From: Plutella xylostella
Taxonomy: Eukaryota; Arthropoda; Insecta; Lepidoptera; Plutellidae
DNA length: 64,000 nt
Reading direction: 5' to 3'
NCBI RefSeq assembly: GCF_932276165.1
Contig: NC_063982.1
Coordinates: forward strand, 885,501 to 949,500
The translations under genes and the position numbers were made by a program. The notes under the pieces are model-generated. The model did not search any database, was not told where the DNA came from, and saw only the letters and a program-made list of their open reading frames with translations. This document shows positions 9,014-18,181 of the stretch, piece by piece (within the stretch, counting starts at the first letter, position 1; each line of letters begins with the position of its first letter).

Positions 9014-11420
9014 TCAGTGATGTTGGCCGTTATTAGTTTATGGTCGCAGAAGACGATTCGAATTTTAAAATATGTTAATTGTGTTATACCATCCTCGTTC
9101 GATTATGAAGACCCGTATGACAAACGATTGTGGATTTTAAATGCAGTACAGTAAGGGTACTGTTCACTGTATTAGGTAGTGATTTGGCAGGTGCAATGTA
9201 ATATAAAACCAAACACTCACACCTTGTGCTAATGTACTCCCTTGCGGGGTTGGCAGAGGTGCATTGCTGCACCCACTTTTAGCCAGTGTTATGTTAGTCC
9301 CAATGTAATAGGGGGCGGGCCTATTGCCATTTTACGGGTACATCCAAGACCCGAGAACAAATATGGTGCAATGTATACCGTGCCAAATCAGAATGCAGAA
9401 TTGGTGACTACTGAAAGTAAATCTTTCAGTTCGATCAATATCAACAGTAGGCATTGGTAGGGCAGCCTTAGCACCACCGACACATTAGTAATAAACAATC
9501 CTTAATAAGTTAAAGTTTACGTTTTCTCGCATGCAAAGTGGCGCCCTTAGCAAAAACTATAATGAACATTTTGACTGAAAATTATTTGATGACATGCTAA
9601 GAAGACCCAGTGCGACAACTGGCGTGGCATCACCCTGCTTCCTTCTGCCGCTAAAGTGTTAGCAAAAATATTGCTCAACCGCATACTGGACAAAGTATCA
9701 CCCACGCTCAGAGAAGAGCAAGCCGGATTCCGCCCCGGCCGCTCCTGCGCTGACCACACCAACACCCTGCGCATCCTGATAGAACAGTGTGTCGAATGGC
9801 AATCCGAACTATATCTCGCGTTCGTAGATTTTGAGAAAGCCTTCGACACCGTGAAGTGGAGCGCGCTGTGGTCCAGCCTGTACCGTAGAGGGATACCGAG
9901 CGCCATAGTCCGAATTGTCCAGTCCCTGTACGAGGGAAGCACGTGTAGGGTGATACATGAAAAAGAGCTGGGCTTACCAATAAATATCACCGCCGGTGTA
10001 AAACAGGGTTGCCTCTTGTCCCCGCTACTATTTATTATTGTGCTGGATGACGTCATGCGCGAGGTGACAACAAATGTCCAAGGCATCAGTTGGGGTACAA
10101 GTGTCCTGGAGGACCTCGACTACGCGGATGACATTGTACTGATATCGCCAACATTAGCCCAACTGGAAGCAAAGTTGGAGAAACTGCGAGACACTGCTGA
10201 CCAGATGGGCCTGCGAATTAACCGTCGAAAAACAGTGGACATGCGCGTAAAGTCGACTGACACCGACCCACTTGTACTGGAAAATGAAAGCCTACAGACA
10301 GTATCCCGTTTTGTGTATCTCGGCAGTACAGTCACCAACCAAGGTGGGAGGGACGAAGACGTTGCAGCAAGAATAAATAAGGCGAAAGCTGCCTTCGCAC
10401 AACTAAGACCAGTGTGGGACTCCAACGTGCTCAAGCGTCGCGTGAAAATCTCCCTTTTCAACTCCGTCGTCAAATCGGTTCTGCTGTTCGGTTGTGAAAC
10501 GTGGAGAGTGACTAAGGGATTGATGAACAAACTACAAGTGTTCGTCAACAAATCCCTGAGGTCGATCCTCCGCATCTTCTGGCCGAACACAATCCGGAAC
10601 GTTGACCTGTGGAACGTGTGTAAGCAGACCTCCATCGAACAAGAAATCACATTGCGAAAATGGAGATGGATTGGCCACACAATCAGAAAAGGAGCCGAGA
10701 GCAAAGCGAGCATTGCCTTCGAATGGAAACCGCCTGGCGGCCACCGCAGACGCGGTCGCCCCGTGCACACATGGCGGCGCACAGTGGACGGCGAGCTGCG
10801 AGCGCAAGGCCTGAGCTGGACGGAAGCCAGAGCGGTTGCTGAGGACAGAACGGCGTGGCGCACGCTTGTAAAGGCCCTCTGTACCACCGGGGTACCATAG
10901 GACAGCAACAACAACAATGCTAAGAAGAATACGTGTCGTAGATTTTTATTAATCATGCCTAGGCAAAACCCAAACAATAATTGATAATAATAATAATAAT
11001 GGGGACATCTCACACACGGCCATTCGACCCAAAACTAGGCAGAACCTGTAATATGGGTATCGGACAGCTGATATATCTACACAAATACATAGATATATAC
11101 ATATTTAAGGTTTTAAGTTATTAAATAAATAAATAAAAATAAATAAAAATAAAATAAATATTAAATATAAATATGAACACCCAAAACCCGAGTACAAATA
11201 TCTGTCTTTAAACAAATATCTGCCCCATGCAGCCGGGAATCGAACCCGGGACCTTCGGCATAGCAGTCAGGGCCACTAACCACTACGCCATTCGACCGTC
11301 AATTTTCAGGGCTTCTACCTTATGTAAGATAAGATTATAGGTACGTTACTTACCATTAACAACTTGTATTAATATAGCGAACAGCACAGCGCCGAGACGC
11401 CGCCACCTTAGGTCGGCCAT
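247..11420 (-). CDS. Secreted Pro/Thr-rich mucin-like protein, 5' part of gene (five coding exons, continues past left edge)
   Basis: Five exons on the minus strand join in frame: 11354-11420, 4735-6300, 3302-3511, 1942-2106 and 247-406, about 722 codons in the window. The first exon encodes a short basic N-terminus and a hydrophobic core (GAVLFAILIQVV) ending VNG, a typical signal peptide, so the product is probably secreted or extracellular. The rest is low complexity: an acidic stretch, a Pro/Arg-rich segment with PRPRPPPNRRPNPN, a run of about 15 Thr in a Thr/Glu/Lys/Pro-rich region, a Lys-rich segment, and a final Pro/Ala/Arg-rich exon. The Thr/Pro composition suggests O-glycosylation, but no catalytic domain is visible. 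I do not recognise the family. The next exon needs a phase-2 acceptor and lies outside the window. Antisense open frames over the Thr codons are composition artefacts. Confidence 0.7.
1053..1086. repeat. Perfect 13-bp hairpin GCGTTGGCCCTAA
   Basis: GCGTTGGCCCTAA at 1053-1065 is followed after 8 nt by its exact reverse complement at 1074-1086. It sits in a locally GC-rich island inside an AT-rich intron and is probably the fold-back core of a small mobile element, though no second copy was seen here. Confidence 0.6.
1740..1825 (+). repeat. Dispersed repeat 3' end with GATGAT-type tail (copy 1)
   Basis: The block contains GTGCCCCAGCAGTGGGACG, then GATGGGTCGTGATGATGGTGATG. The same block recurs near 7240-7325 (inverted), 30675-30722, 35765-35835 and 62795-62913. 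The conserved body plus short GAT-repeat tail suggests the 3' end of a non-LTR element or SINE. Confidence 0.6.
1942..2106 (-). CDS. Mucin-like gene, coding exon 4
   Basis: In gene sense it follows CCCCCACAG and ends before GTAAGT. It is 165 nt, phase 1 to phase 1, so it could be skipped without a frameshift. It encodes a more ordered-looking segment (VQIQNVSPLSGDDIIVSASG, then FVSIDGKRTYLNLFGE) with alternating hydrophobic residues. It is the only part of the visible protein that is not low complexity. Confidence 0.65.
2107..3301. other. Intron 3 of the mucin-like gene
   Basis: AT-rich non-coding sequence. A degenerate tandem repeat built on AAGAATGAAGGATT occupies about 3105-3250. No RNA gene or clear transposon was recognised in the rest. 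Confidence 0.5.
3105..3250. repeat. Degenerate short tandem repeat (AAGAATGAAGGATT-like)
   Basis: Imperfect units of GAATGAAGGATTAA / GAATGAGGGATAAA follow one another, most regular at 3180-3250, just downstream (in gene sense) of exon 3. Purine-rich minisatellite. Confidence 0.6.
3302..3511 (-). CDS. Mucin-like gene, coding exon 3
   Basis: In gene sense it follows CATTCCAG and ends before GTACGT. It is 210 nt, phase 1 to phase 1. It encodes a Pro/Tyr/Arg/Gly-rich segment starting PSQGIPYQPYRPRPG and ending in GPGGGSGAS. Frame continuity with exons 2 and 4 is exact, the main support for the model. Confidence 0.65.
3512..4734. other. Intron 2 of the mucin-like gene
   Basis: AT-rich, bounded in gene sense by GTAAGT at 4734-4729 and CATTCCAG before 3511. 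It contains one MITE copy near 4070-4290; otherwise nothing is recognised. Confidence 0.5.
4070..4290 (+). mobile_element. MITE, GTCGTCGAAAT family (copy 1, right end degraded)
   Basis: It begins ACAGTCGTCGAAATAATAGG, with GGCCCGTTTGGACAGCT next, and ends near GAGCTGTCCAAATGC. It aligns along its length with the better-preserved copy at 28651-28909, whose two ends are inverted repeats. Here the right terminus has lost the CGGGC...CGACGACTGTA part. Confidence 0.75.
4735..6300 (-). CDS. Mucin-like gene, coding exon 2 (large Thr/Pro-rich exon)
   Basis: In gene sense it follows ATTTGTTTTCAG and ends before GTAAGT. It is 1566 nt, phase 1 to phase 1. Regions in order: a leader (YEETFSISQISPKS) that abuts the signal peptide, an acidic Asp/Glu/Asn-rich part, FRFPGEDLRVPKARALHLTG, a Pro-rich part with repeated PP and RP, an acidic DDDEDVLTLNDSEG block, a long Thr run around 5095-5150 flanked by TTTEKP-like repeats, and a Lys/Glu-rich part. 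The Thr codons are mixed (ACA, ACT, ACC), so the run is more than a pure trinucleotide microsatellite. Polymorphism in length is likely. Confidence 0.75.
6505..6665 (+). mobile_element. MITE, CCCCTTAGCATGAATTTT family (copy 1)
   Basis: The ends are inverted (CTTAGCATTAATTTTCATCG ... ATGAAAACTCATGCTACCCC). The core GAACAGCGCCCCTGGCGG is shared with copies at 34011-34178 and, inverted, 47820-47985. Internal copies of TCATCGAGTAATTT face each other, so the element is nearly a complete fold-back. Confidence 0.8.
7015..7390. mobile_element. MITE, ACGGGCAATGAAAAAGTTCC family (copy 1, with internal insertion)
   Basis: Ends CACTCACGAGCAATGAAAAAG and its near inverse ...CTTTTTCGTTGCTCGCGAGTG. Between them, at about 7238-7325, lies an inverted copy of the dispersed CCCCAGCAGTGGGGAC repeat, so a second element has inserted inside this MITE. 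Confidence 0.75.
7238..7325 (-). repeat. Dispersed repeat 3' end (copy 2, inverted, inside a MITE)
   Basis: It reads CATCATCACGGCCCATTACG followed by CTCACTGCTGGGGCACGGG on the plus strand, the reverse complement of the 1740-1825 and 35765-35835 type. It is nested in the MITE at 7015-7390. Confidence 0.65.
8090..8275 (+). mobile_element. RTE-type LINE 3' remnant
   Basis: The text GGATGAGGAAGGCCGATGACAG, AGTGTTGTGGCG and CCTGTGTCCAGCAATGGACG matches the 3' end of the decayed RTE LINE at 32930-33050 and, inverted, the piece near 44895-44990. It encodes the usual C-terminal W.DE...D run in degenerate form. No reverse transcriptase is left here. Confidence 0.55.
8954..9013. repeat. (TG)n microsatellite
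   Basis: About 29 uninterrupted TG units. It creates a spurious Cys/Val open frame that should not be annotated as a gene. Confidence 0.95.
9215..9363 (-). mobile_element. tRNA-derived SINE fragment (body only)
   Basis: The body (GTACTCCCTTGCGGGGT, CCCAATGTAATAGGGGGCGG, ATTGCCATTTTAC, ACATCCAAGACCCGAGAAC) matches the SINEs at 45243-45487 and 46824-47036. The tRNA-like head is missing: the homology stops after GAACAAATAT. Confidence 0.7.
9606..10900 (+). CDS. Reverse transcriptase C-terminal portion of an RTE-like LINE (5'-truncated)
   Basis: An uninterrupted frame of about 430 codons begins within the RT domain at CDNWRGITLLPSAAKVLAKI and ends at TAG 10898-10900. The true start is missing. 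In order it shows GFRPGRSCADH, FVDFEKAFDTV (first catalytic Asp), GVKQGCLLSPLLF, DYADDIVLIS (the YADD catalytic box), a thumb region, and a basic C-terminal tail with GGHRRRGRPVHTWRRTVDGE and RTAWRTLVKAL. The box order is that of non-LTR reverse transcriptases. The tail resembles RTE-like elements, but the clade was not verified. A shorter inverted piece of the same tail lies at 63520-63630. Confidence 0.85.
9606..10916 (+). mobile_element. 5'-truncated RTE-like non-LTR retrotransposon with 12-bp target duplication
   Basis: The element is flanked by the direct repeat ATGCTAAGAAGA at 9594-9605 and 10917-10928, a clear target-site duplication. It ends in CAGCAACAACAACA just after the ORF stop. 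It starts inside the reverse-transcriptase domain, so the endonuclease and N-terminal part were lost on insertion, as in incomplete target-primed reverse transcription. It sits in intron 1 of the mucin-like gene on the opposite strand. Confidence 0.85.
10983..11299 (-). mobile_element. tRNA-derived SINE with (ATT)n tail
   Basis: In element sense the tRNA-like head at 11299-11232 contains GTAGTGGTTAGTGGCC (A-box-like) and GGTTCGATTCCCGGC (B box). The body follows, and the 3' end is an ATT repeat (10983-10999). It is not a functional tRNA gene: the cloverleaf is imperfect and the same head recurs at 45487 and in part at 46824. Confidence 0.8.
11354..11420 (-). CDS. Mucin-like gene, coding exon 1 (signal peptide)
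   Basis: The ATG at 11420-11418 is preceded by CGATACAAG and starts a 22-codon reading of a basic N-terminus plus hydrophobic core (LGAVLFAILIQVV), ending in phase 1 before GTAAGT. Joined to exon 2 it reads ...QVVNGYEETFS, a plausible signal-peptidase site. An acceptor-like TTGTTACAG ends at 11561, so the full exon may be 11354-11560 with about 140 nt of 5'UTR. Confidence 0.75.
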
Positions 11421-11923
11421 CTTGTATCGTTTGACAGTTCTGTCACCGCGCACATCCGTCACTGCTTCACATTGCACTGTGCCGAATTATTGTCACTGTA
11501 TTGCACTGGTGTGTTCACTGTTTTGCACTGTGGTTGGTTACATCTGTGCGATTGGGTGATCTGTAACAATGAAATTTAGGTAAGTATTAGACTTTTGTTA
11601 TGATGTTTTTGGGGTTTGACAAATTAGGTACTTAAAAATTACTTAAAATTGCCTCATTGCATTAGTAATCTATACAAGACAACCTTTGGAAGGAAGTGAC
11701 ATTTAAAAAATATTTTTTTACTTCCTAACTACCAGGCCATCATACCACACAAGCAGTCTATAGTGTCTAATCATAAAAATGGTCATCCTAAGGTGTCCAA
11801 AGTGTGCTAAAGTGATTTAGCAAGGAATGTTGGGGCCCGTTATGACATTAGCATTTGACCCACTGTTTCACCTTGAGCGATCTTCAGAAGAAATAGTCAA
11901 ACATGCCAAACACTTCAGCAGTT

Positions 11924-12077
11924 TAAGTGCCAATTTCACCATTCTCGGTTATCTAACCGACAGGGATTGATCTATAAATTAAACGTCATCTCCATATAAT
12001 ATTCATGACAGATGTGTCAAAAGTTAACCATTACTCCCTGGTTATGCTCTAACAGAGAATGGTGAAATTGGCACTAA
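11924..12077. mobile_element. Fold-back MITE, AGTGCCAATTTCACCAT family (copy 1)
   Basis: The left end AAGTGCCAATTTCACCATTC is matched at the right by GAATGGTGAAATTGGCACT. Long complementary arms with an internal TGTCAAAAGTTAACCA segment are shared with the neighbouring copy at 12129-12247. Confidence 0.85.
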
Positions 12078-12128
12078 GCTTTAAAAATAACCTAACCAAC
12101 GTTAAAAATAGCCCCCGATAGTCAACAC

Positions 12129-12247
12129 TAAGTGCCAATTTCTCCATAGTCGGTTAGATCATAACCAGGTATTAGTGGTTAACTTTTGACACATCGGTAA
12201 ACGGTCCCTGGTCAGTTAGATAACCGACAATGGAGAAATTGGCACTA
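12129..12247. mobile_element. Fold-back MITE, AGTGCCAATTTCTCCAT family (copy 2)
   Basis: Ends AAGTGCCAATTTCTCCAT and ATGGAGAAATTGGCACT are inverted. The inside carries GGTTAACTTTTGACACAT, the reverse of the segment in copy 1, so the two copies are probably in opposite orientation only about 50 bp apart. Confidence 0.85.
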
Positions 12248-12703
12248 TATATATACATACTCTAAGGCATTAAATGTCGCATAACTTACTGCCGATTTTG
12301 ACAACCAAAATATGGCTAAAAACACTCGGGCTCAGGGTAACACCCCTCTTTTTCATCCTAGATTAACAAATAATCGATGCCAAATGAAGTCAACCAAATT
12401 GTGAAAAATAACGCACTGTAAGACTACTGTAATAATTATTTATCAAACCATGCGTGCTTTTTATAACGGGTGCTATTATAATTACTACTTAGGTAGTTAA
12501 AAACAAACGTATAGACACGCTGCAAATGTATGGACTGTTAATAGCTTTATTACGGAGTATGGAATGTCCGGTTAACCAGAGCGAAATAAAATGAGGGTTA
12601 TGGTTTGGTACGGTATGTGTGATACGGTTCACGGCGAAGTCAATTATCGATTATGATGACCACATAACAGTTAGACTGCAGTAGTAAACTGGTTGGCCTT
12701 TAC

Positions 12704-12962
12704 TACACTCACGGGCAATGAAAAGGTTCCACTATGAAAAGCACCAAATTACTTCTAAACGGAAAAAACTAGCGTAATGCCGTCTTCTGCAACATTGAAG
12801 TACATTTTATAGAGCATCAGGATATTACTAACTAAAGTTGGTAAGTACTATTTTGTTACAATTTGTAAATTAAATCTTTGAATAAATTGTTTAGTCGTTT
12901 GGTGTTTGGTGGCAATAGTCGGCATATTTGTGAGTGGAACTTTTTCATTGCCCGGCAGTGTA
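12704..12962. mobile_element. MITE, ACGGGCAATGAAAAAGTTCC family (copy 2, complete)
   Basis: Starts TACACTCACGGGCAATG and ends CATTGCCCGGCAGTGTA. TA at both outer ends fits a TA target site, typical of Tc1/mariner-like MITEs. The internal AACGGAAAAAACTAGCGTAA and TTCTGCAACATTGAAGTAC segments recur in the copies near 23383 and 45512. Confidence 0.85.
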
Positions 12963-14062
12963 TAAACACTTGTGTTTAGGGCTGTCCAATTTCTTCTCTT
13001 ATCTATATCAGTGAAATAACCGATTTTTAAATGTTGTTTATTTGCTTGTTGAGGAGTAGACTTTTGAACCACCATAAAAGTTTTAGAGCAATAAGCGTTA
13101 TTTTAGCGCCGGATTTTTTGAAGAGAATAATTTATTAATCCAATAGAATCTGATTTAGTCATTAAGTTATTCTCCTCTCGACTAAACTAACTAGCCTAGT
13201 GCAAACAAGTCTTAAGGGTTAAACCTAACACTACGTTAGTCCCTCTATCACTGACTTAGCATTATAATTACACTTGAGTCTAGCATACAGATCAGCCGGA
13301 TCTAGAATCTAGACCACAGCCGTGTGCACATCCGACTGACGCATAAACGGGGTTGTGGCGTAACTTCTATTTTGTTCCTTTTGTAAAACTTGTCAACCGT
13401 CACGGATTGATGTTTTGTTACGATTAAAACACTAAAACTATTTAAAAAAGTGTTAGATTTTTTTAAATCTATTATATGCAATTTTTTTAACTTACTTATC
13501 TACCTACATATATAAAAGGGATTTACATGTATGAATTCCGTGATAAAAAGAGGTCCTTAGGAACGTTATTTTTTTAATTATACATACAAAGTTTTTAACT
13601 TATTAAAGTGTTAATTTGTTTCCTTATTTGCGTTGATACAAAAAAAAATACATTCTAATTTCAAATCCATTTGTTAAAACCATGAGTCATCTAAAAAGTA
13701 CCAGGACATCACAGCTCAAAAGAGGTGCAAGTGTTGCAACCTCAAATTGCGTAAGGAGTCCGCAGCACAGAGGTTGCATGAAAGAGTTTGTATCTCTGTG
13801 ACGTCAGTGACGACTCAGAATAATGACTCGTCACCGGATGTAGCGAAAGGCCCACGAATAAGTGAAATAACCTTGGGCTTTTTGGGTTAAAGTGTTGGGG
13901 ATTTCTTTGATGGTGACATGGTTAAATTGTTGCCAAAGTTGTAAACATAACATACATAACTGTATTATTCATACATACATACAATCTATATAAATGTATA
14001 TCAAACACTTTGACTAGTGCGGTACTTAAATCTTTTCCCTACACGCAATTTTCATAGATATA

Positions 14063-14222
14063 CACTTAAGATCAATGAAAAAAAAGTAAGTACATTTATC
14101 AGCGCATCAAAATAGCAAGTAAAAACGTAAATATTGATCAAATTCTAAATTACCTACGTGTTTTAAAATATTGCGGTCATTTGGTGTCGACATTTTGTAA
14201 ATGGAACTTTTTCATTGCTTGG
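14063..14222. mobile_element. MITE, GGGCAATGAAAAAGTTCC family (degenerate copy)
   Basis: The left end is TACACTTAAGATCAATGAAA, the right end GGAACTTTTTCATTGCTTGG. A further GGGAGCAATGAAAAAGTGTA follows immediately, so two MITE ends meet head to head here. Confidence 0.6.
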
Positions 14223-14573
14223 GAGCAATGAAAAAGTGTATTTATAAATCGGAAAATCGCTTGCAAATCTTCAACTCCCTTCCTTTTAATATTCGGTTCT
14301 TTTAGTCTGTAATAGTTTATTAAGATGCTTAAGATACCTACATACTCATAGTTTTTGTAATGACTGTTTATAAAAATAAATATTCCCAATGCCAAGACAA
14401 ATCTTCAATGCATTCTAAAAGTATAATCGCCAAATCCATCCACGTAACTATTACACCTGCATTCCGGCTCTATAGGCGTGTTAGTTTATACAGGGTGATT
14501 TTTTATCAGTGGCAGTTACCTCAATTGGTCCTGTAATGAAAGTTGCTTGGTATAGTAATAGGTTATGGGTAGA

Positions 14574-15026
14574 CTAGCTTTTGCCCGCGAGCTTCGCTTC
14601 GTCTTAAATTGTTTCAGCGTACCGCAGGGTTTCTGCGTACCACATTTTAATATAATCTGGGCCCTGAGTGCGAGTTTTTTAACCTATCGAGAAGTGAAAT
14701 CGAAATGCAGATTTTATTTATTTATTTAATTCTTTATTGCACAAATAAAAAATAAATGTACAAAAGGTGGGCTTAATGCTAAGAGCATTTTCTACCAGCC
14801 AACCTACAGGAGGTACAGGAAAACTGGTACAAAGATGTGCAAAAAAATAAATAAACATGAAAGATGAAAGAACTAAAAACGTCACTTAATAATTATCTAA
14901 ATAGATTTTGTATGGCTCGGAGCTAGTACAGCTACTTACCGCTAGGTGGCGTGTCTAAAACGCCATACAAATTTGCGTTTCGATTTCACTTCTCGATAGG
15001 TGAAAAAACTCGCACTCAGGGCCCCA
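14574..15026 (-). mobile_element. Helitron-like 3' end followed by a GGGCCCTGAGTGCGAG fold-back element
   Basis: In minus sense a Helitron-like end with the GCGAAGCTCGCGGGC hairpin terminates in CTAG at 14577-14574. Next to it GGGCCCTGAGTGCGAGTTTT begins at 14659 and returns inverted at about 14978-15025 with a long matching arm (CCTATCGAGAAGTGAAATCG). Between the arms is a LINE-3'-end-like stretch (TTCTTTATTGCACAAATAAA, 14735-14900). Nested insertions are likely. Confidence 0.6.
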
Positions 15027-15864
15027 TTCGTTTTTACGCGAAAAAAAATTATTCTTAAAGAATTAAAACTTCACTCACTAAATGACCCAAATATTTTTAA
15101 ACATTTCATTTAGAATTTCTTTAAAATATTAACGTTTTTGTTGGTAATACTCTGATGCACTTTTAAATGTACGTACTTCAAATCTGCAGACAGCGTCATT
15201 GAGCTAGCATTTTCCGTTTAGGAGTAGTAGTAGCTCTTTTCTTCTGTCTTATAAGGTACAATTCCCCTGCCAACGCTAACATCTTCTTCTTCTTCCTAGC
15301 CTTTTCCTTATTTCCTTCCTAACGTCACTGATAAAACCCCACCCTGTATAAACATGTGTGTTGGTTATACAGTTCTGTGTAACGGTGCCGAGACCTCAGC
15401 GGAACAGGTGATGTGAAGCGACCTACATAACTTGGCTGCTTATAGACGCGAGCTTTGTATGAGCACAGAATAATAACTAGTACCACAGAATAATAACTAG
15501 TACCAGTATGAGGTGGATCGGGGAGTATTCTTTATTATGTTGTGACGTATCAACTTATAAGGTGACTATAAATGGTGTAACATTCAGAAAGGAGAATATG
15601 GAAAAGTGCGAAAAAAAGGTTGCACACCTTATAATTAAATTTTCTTGCACCTCCTGTGAGTTGACTAGTAGAAAAGGCTTAAAGCATTCAGCGCACCATT
15701 TTGCACACTTATCCTAACTAATATTATAAATGCGAAAGTAACTGTGTCTGTCTGTCTGTCTGTCTGTCTGTTACTCTTTCACGCCAAAACTACTGAACGG
15801 ATTTGAATGAAATTTGGTATACATACGGTCTAGACCCTGGGAAAGAACATAGGATACTTTTTAT

Positions 15865-16483
15865 TAGTGTTGCCACGAATAGTGAATTGGCCGAATACCG
15901 AATATTCGGCGACGCTGCCGGCCGAAGCGCCGAATATTCGGCGCTACAACCTGTTTTTTTGTTCCTGGAACTGCTTTGAAGAAGTCGCTACAGATTATAT
16001 GAGAAATGCTAATTATTAGGAGGCAGAATGCTATGGCAAACGAGTTGAATTTTTATTTGATAATAATTCACCTTGATCGGATGGCCGATCCTTACAAGTG
16101 GTGGTCAGCAAACAAAAAACAATACCCAAACCTTTTGAAATTTGCAAAAACTTATCTTTCTTCACCTGGAAGTAGCGTTTATAGTGAGAGGTTATTTTCT
16201 GAGGATGGTTACAATGAAAAGCGCAATCGTGGGCTACCAAAAAATGCTTAAATGCTCGTTTTTATCCAGCACAACTTACTACTGATTAATTTTAAGTACT
16301 AAAATGTTGTGATTTGGAAATAAATACACAATTTTCATTAAAATAGCAAGTCATTTTTTACATGATTTACTATTCGGTATTCGGCCCGAATAGTACGCAC
16401 TATTCGGCCGAATACCGAATACTGAAAAAACTGGCCGAATAGGCCGAATACCGAATAGTTGCCGAATATTCGTGGCTTCTCTA
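15865..16483. mobile_element. hAT element with 8-bp target duplication, inserted in a Helitron
   Basis: Termini TAGTGTTGCCACGAATA and, inverted, TAGAGAAGCCACGAATA match at 14 of 17 positions. The direct repeat CTTTTTAT at 15857-15864 and 16484-16491 is an exact 8-bp target duplication, diagnostic for hAT. Both ends contain palindromic GCCGAATATTCGGC-type repeats. The interior encodes a transposase remnant. Confidence 0.9.
16030..16251 (+). pseudogene. hAT transposase C-terminal dimerisation domain remnant
   Basis: A short frame with DPYKWWSANKKQYPNLLKFA and SSVYSERLFSEDGYNEKRNR is the hATC signature (D..W W...YP.L..lAr..L.iP.sS...ER.FS.aG). Only about 75 codons remain, with no DDE core or zinc finger, so it cannot act alone. 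The element was probably mobilised in trans. Confidence 0.8.
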
Positions 16484-17139
16484 CTTTTTATCCCGGAATT
16501 CTCACGGGAAAACTTTTTAAGGCGAAGCGAAGCTCGCGGGAACAGCTAGTTTTTATATAAGTGTACAAATAGTGGTATTTTTATACTATAAGGATTAAAT
16601 ATAAACAAATTATAAAAAAAAATCATAAGTACTTACACATTACACTCGTAAGCAATGAAAAATGCGTTTTTTATGTACAGTAAGTTATTGTGGTACATTT
16701 GACAATAATTCTTCTTGTAATAAATATTTATTATTTATTATATTATAATTCTTCTAGTAGTACTAAACGAATAACTTCAAAAATATTTTTTCCATACAAA
16801 AGACATCAACGCGGAGCTTAAACTTTTTTTCATTCATAATTTTATTTTTATGTTACTATAAGGATAATTTTATAGCCGTTACTACGTTAGCTATTAAAGT
16901 GGTCTACACCACCTAGTCTAGAGTCTAGACACATTTTCTAGTTTCCAAAACTTTCTTTATTTTTTTACAGACATCATAATTTATCACATTACTACCTAAG
17001 TGCTTTATGTTCGCACAAAAACCATTATAAAGGTGAAAATTGGTACCCAGTTGACGACATGAGGTTGCATCAGGCGTGTCGCAATCACAAAAACGTCACT
17101 ACCGCATACCGTAGGGTTAACACCACCGAATATTAGAAA

Positions 17140-17345
17140 TAGCTGTTCCCGCGCGCTTCGCTTCGCTTTAAAAAGTTTTCCCGTGGGAATTCCGGGATAA
17201 AAAGTAGCCTATATTCATTCCCAGGGTCTAGACCTTATGTATACCAAATTTCATTCAAATCAGTTCAGTAGTTTTGGCGTGAAAGAGTAACAGACAGACA
17301 GACAGACAGACACAGTTACTTTCGCATTTATAATATTAGTTAGGA
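17140..17345 (-). mobile_element. Helitron-like element (copy 2)
   Basis: In minus sense it runs from TCCTAACTAATATTATAAAT through the CTGT repeat and ACTGAACTGATTTGAATG to the GCGAAGCGAAGCGCGCGGG hairpin. The last bases are CTAT rather than CTAG, so the terminus has mutated. About 205 bp long. Confidence 0.75.
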
Positions 17346-18181
17346 TAGTTAGGATGTCGGAGGTGGTACGGTTGCTGGTTTCTATGTATTTCTACTGGAT
17401 TCATTTGGCAGCTAGCGACATGTCGCTCAACGACACTTCCACCATAGAAATACATTAAAAAAATGTCGTCTGTTGCAACCTCATGTCGCGGGTTGAAGTT
17501 ATTTTACTGGAGCTATGTTACAAAAATTATATAGGTAGGTATTTAGTGTTTCTATATTTTATACAAAAAGTTGTCAATTGCTCACGTTAAAGGCATAAAA
17601 ACAGGTTGAATGATCGCTTCTGTGGTTATTGTAAAAAGTGCAATTTTGACAGTGAACAAGCCCAAGTATACTTAGCTATTTAATTTGAGTAAACTGATTT
17701 TCCAAATAATATATCTATATAGGTATCTAGATCTAGGAAACGGAAATACCAATTTATGTATAGTAAAAATACTATGTCGTTACATTAAACAAGCTCTACT
17801 GGTTATGTTGAGTTTACTTTATTGAGTTAATATTAATTTTACTATGTCTAGATTTATAATTCCACGCTGTTGGTTTTGCATATTTCATAAATAAATACTT
17901 AAATAAAATATCTAAGCATTTAGGTACACATATACCTATCACCCATCGGTGGTTATGTTAAAGATTCAAAAAGTTATGACAAAAATTCTTTATTTGGTGA
18001 CCAGCACCACACAAGTTATGAACTCTAGCAAAACACGTTAATATTCCGTTACACAACGTCATTAAATTTATATCACCTCTTTCTTTTATTGATATTGCCG
18101 TAGAGATCCGCCCAAACCAACGATACAGTTGTGGGGTCAATGACCGCCTATTACTATGTCTAATAAAGTATAAAACATCAA

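Larger units (their letters stand above)
6301..11353. other. Intron 1 (coding) of the mucin-like gene
   Basis: A 5.05-kb intron bounded by GTAAGT (11353-11348) and TTTTCAG (before 6300) in gene sense. Its contents are mostly mobile: MITEs at 6505-6665 and 7015-7390, an RTE 3' remnant near 8090-8275, a TG microsatellite, SINE pieces, and a LINE insertion at 9606-10916. The remaining sequence is AT-rich with nothing recognised. Confidence 0.6.
15712..16549 (+). mobile_element. Non-autonomous Helitron-like element carrying a hAT insertion
   Basis: It begins TCCTAACTAATATTATAAAT after an A and ends CTAG before a T, with the palindrome GCGAAGCGAAGCTCGC a few bases inside the 3' end. These are Helitron hallmarks (5' TC, 3' hairpin plus CTRR, A-T insertion site). 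It contains a CTGT microsatellite and the conserved CACGCCAAAACTACTGAACG. Removing the hAT element at 15865-16483 restores a continuous element like those at 17140-17345 and 47454-47656. Confidence 0.8.

Noticed and set aside
8954..9154. Open frame starting with a Cys/Val run
   Set aside because: Translation of a TG microsatellite.
9706..11013. Minus-strand open frames opposite the RTE-like reverse transcriptase (9708-9980, 10120-11013)
   Set aside because: Antisense to an RT with all catalytic boxes; no motif of their own.
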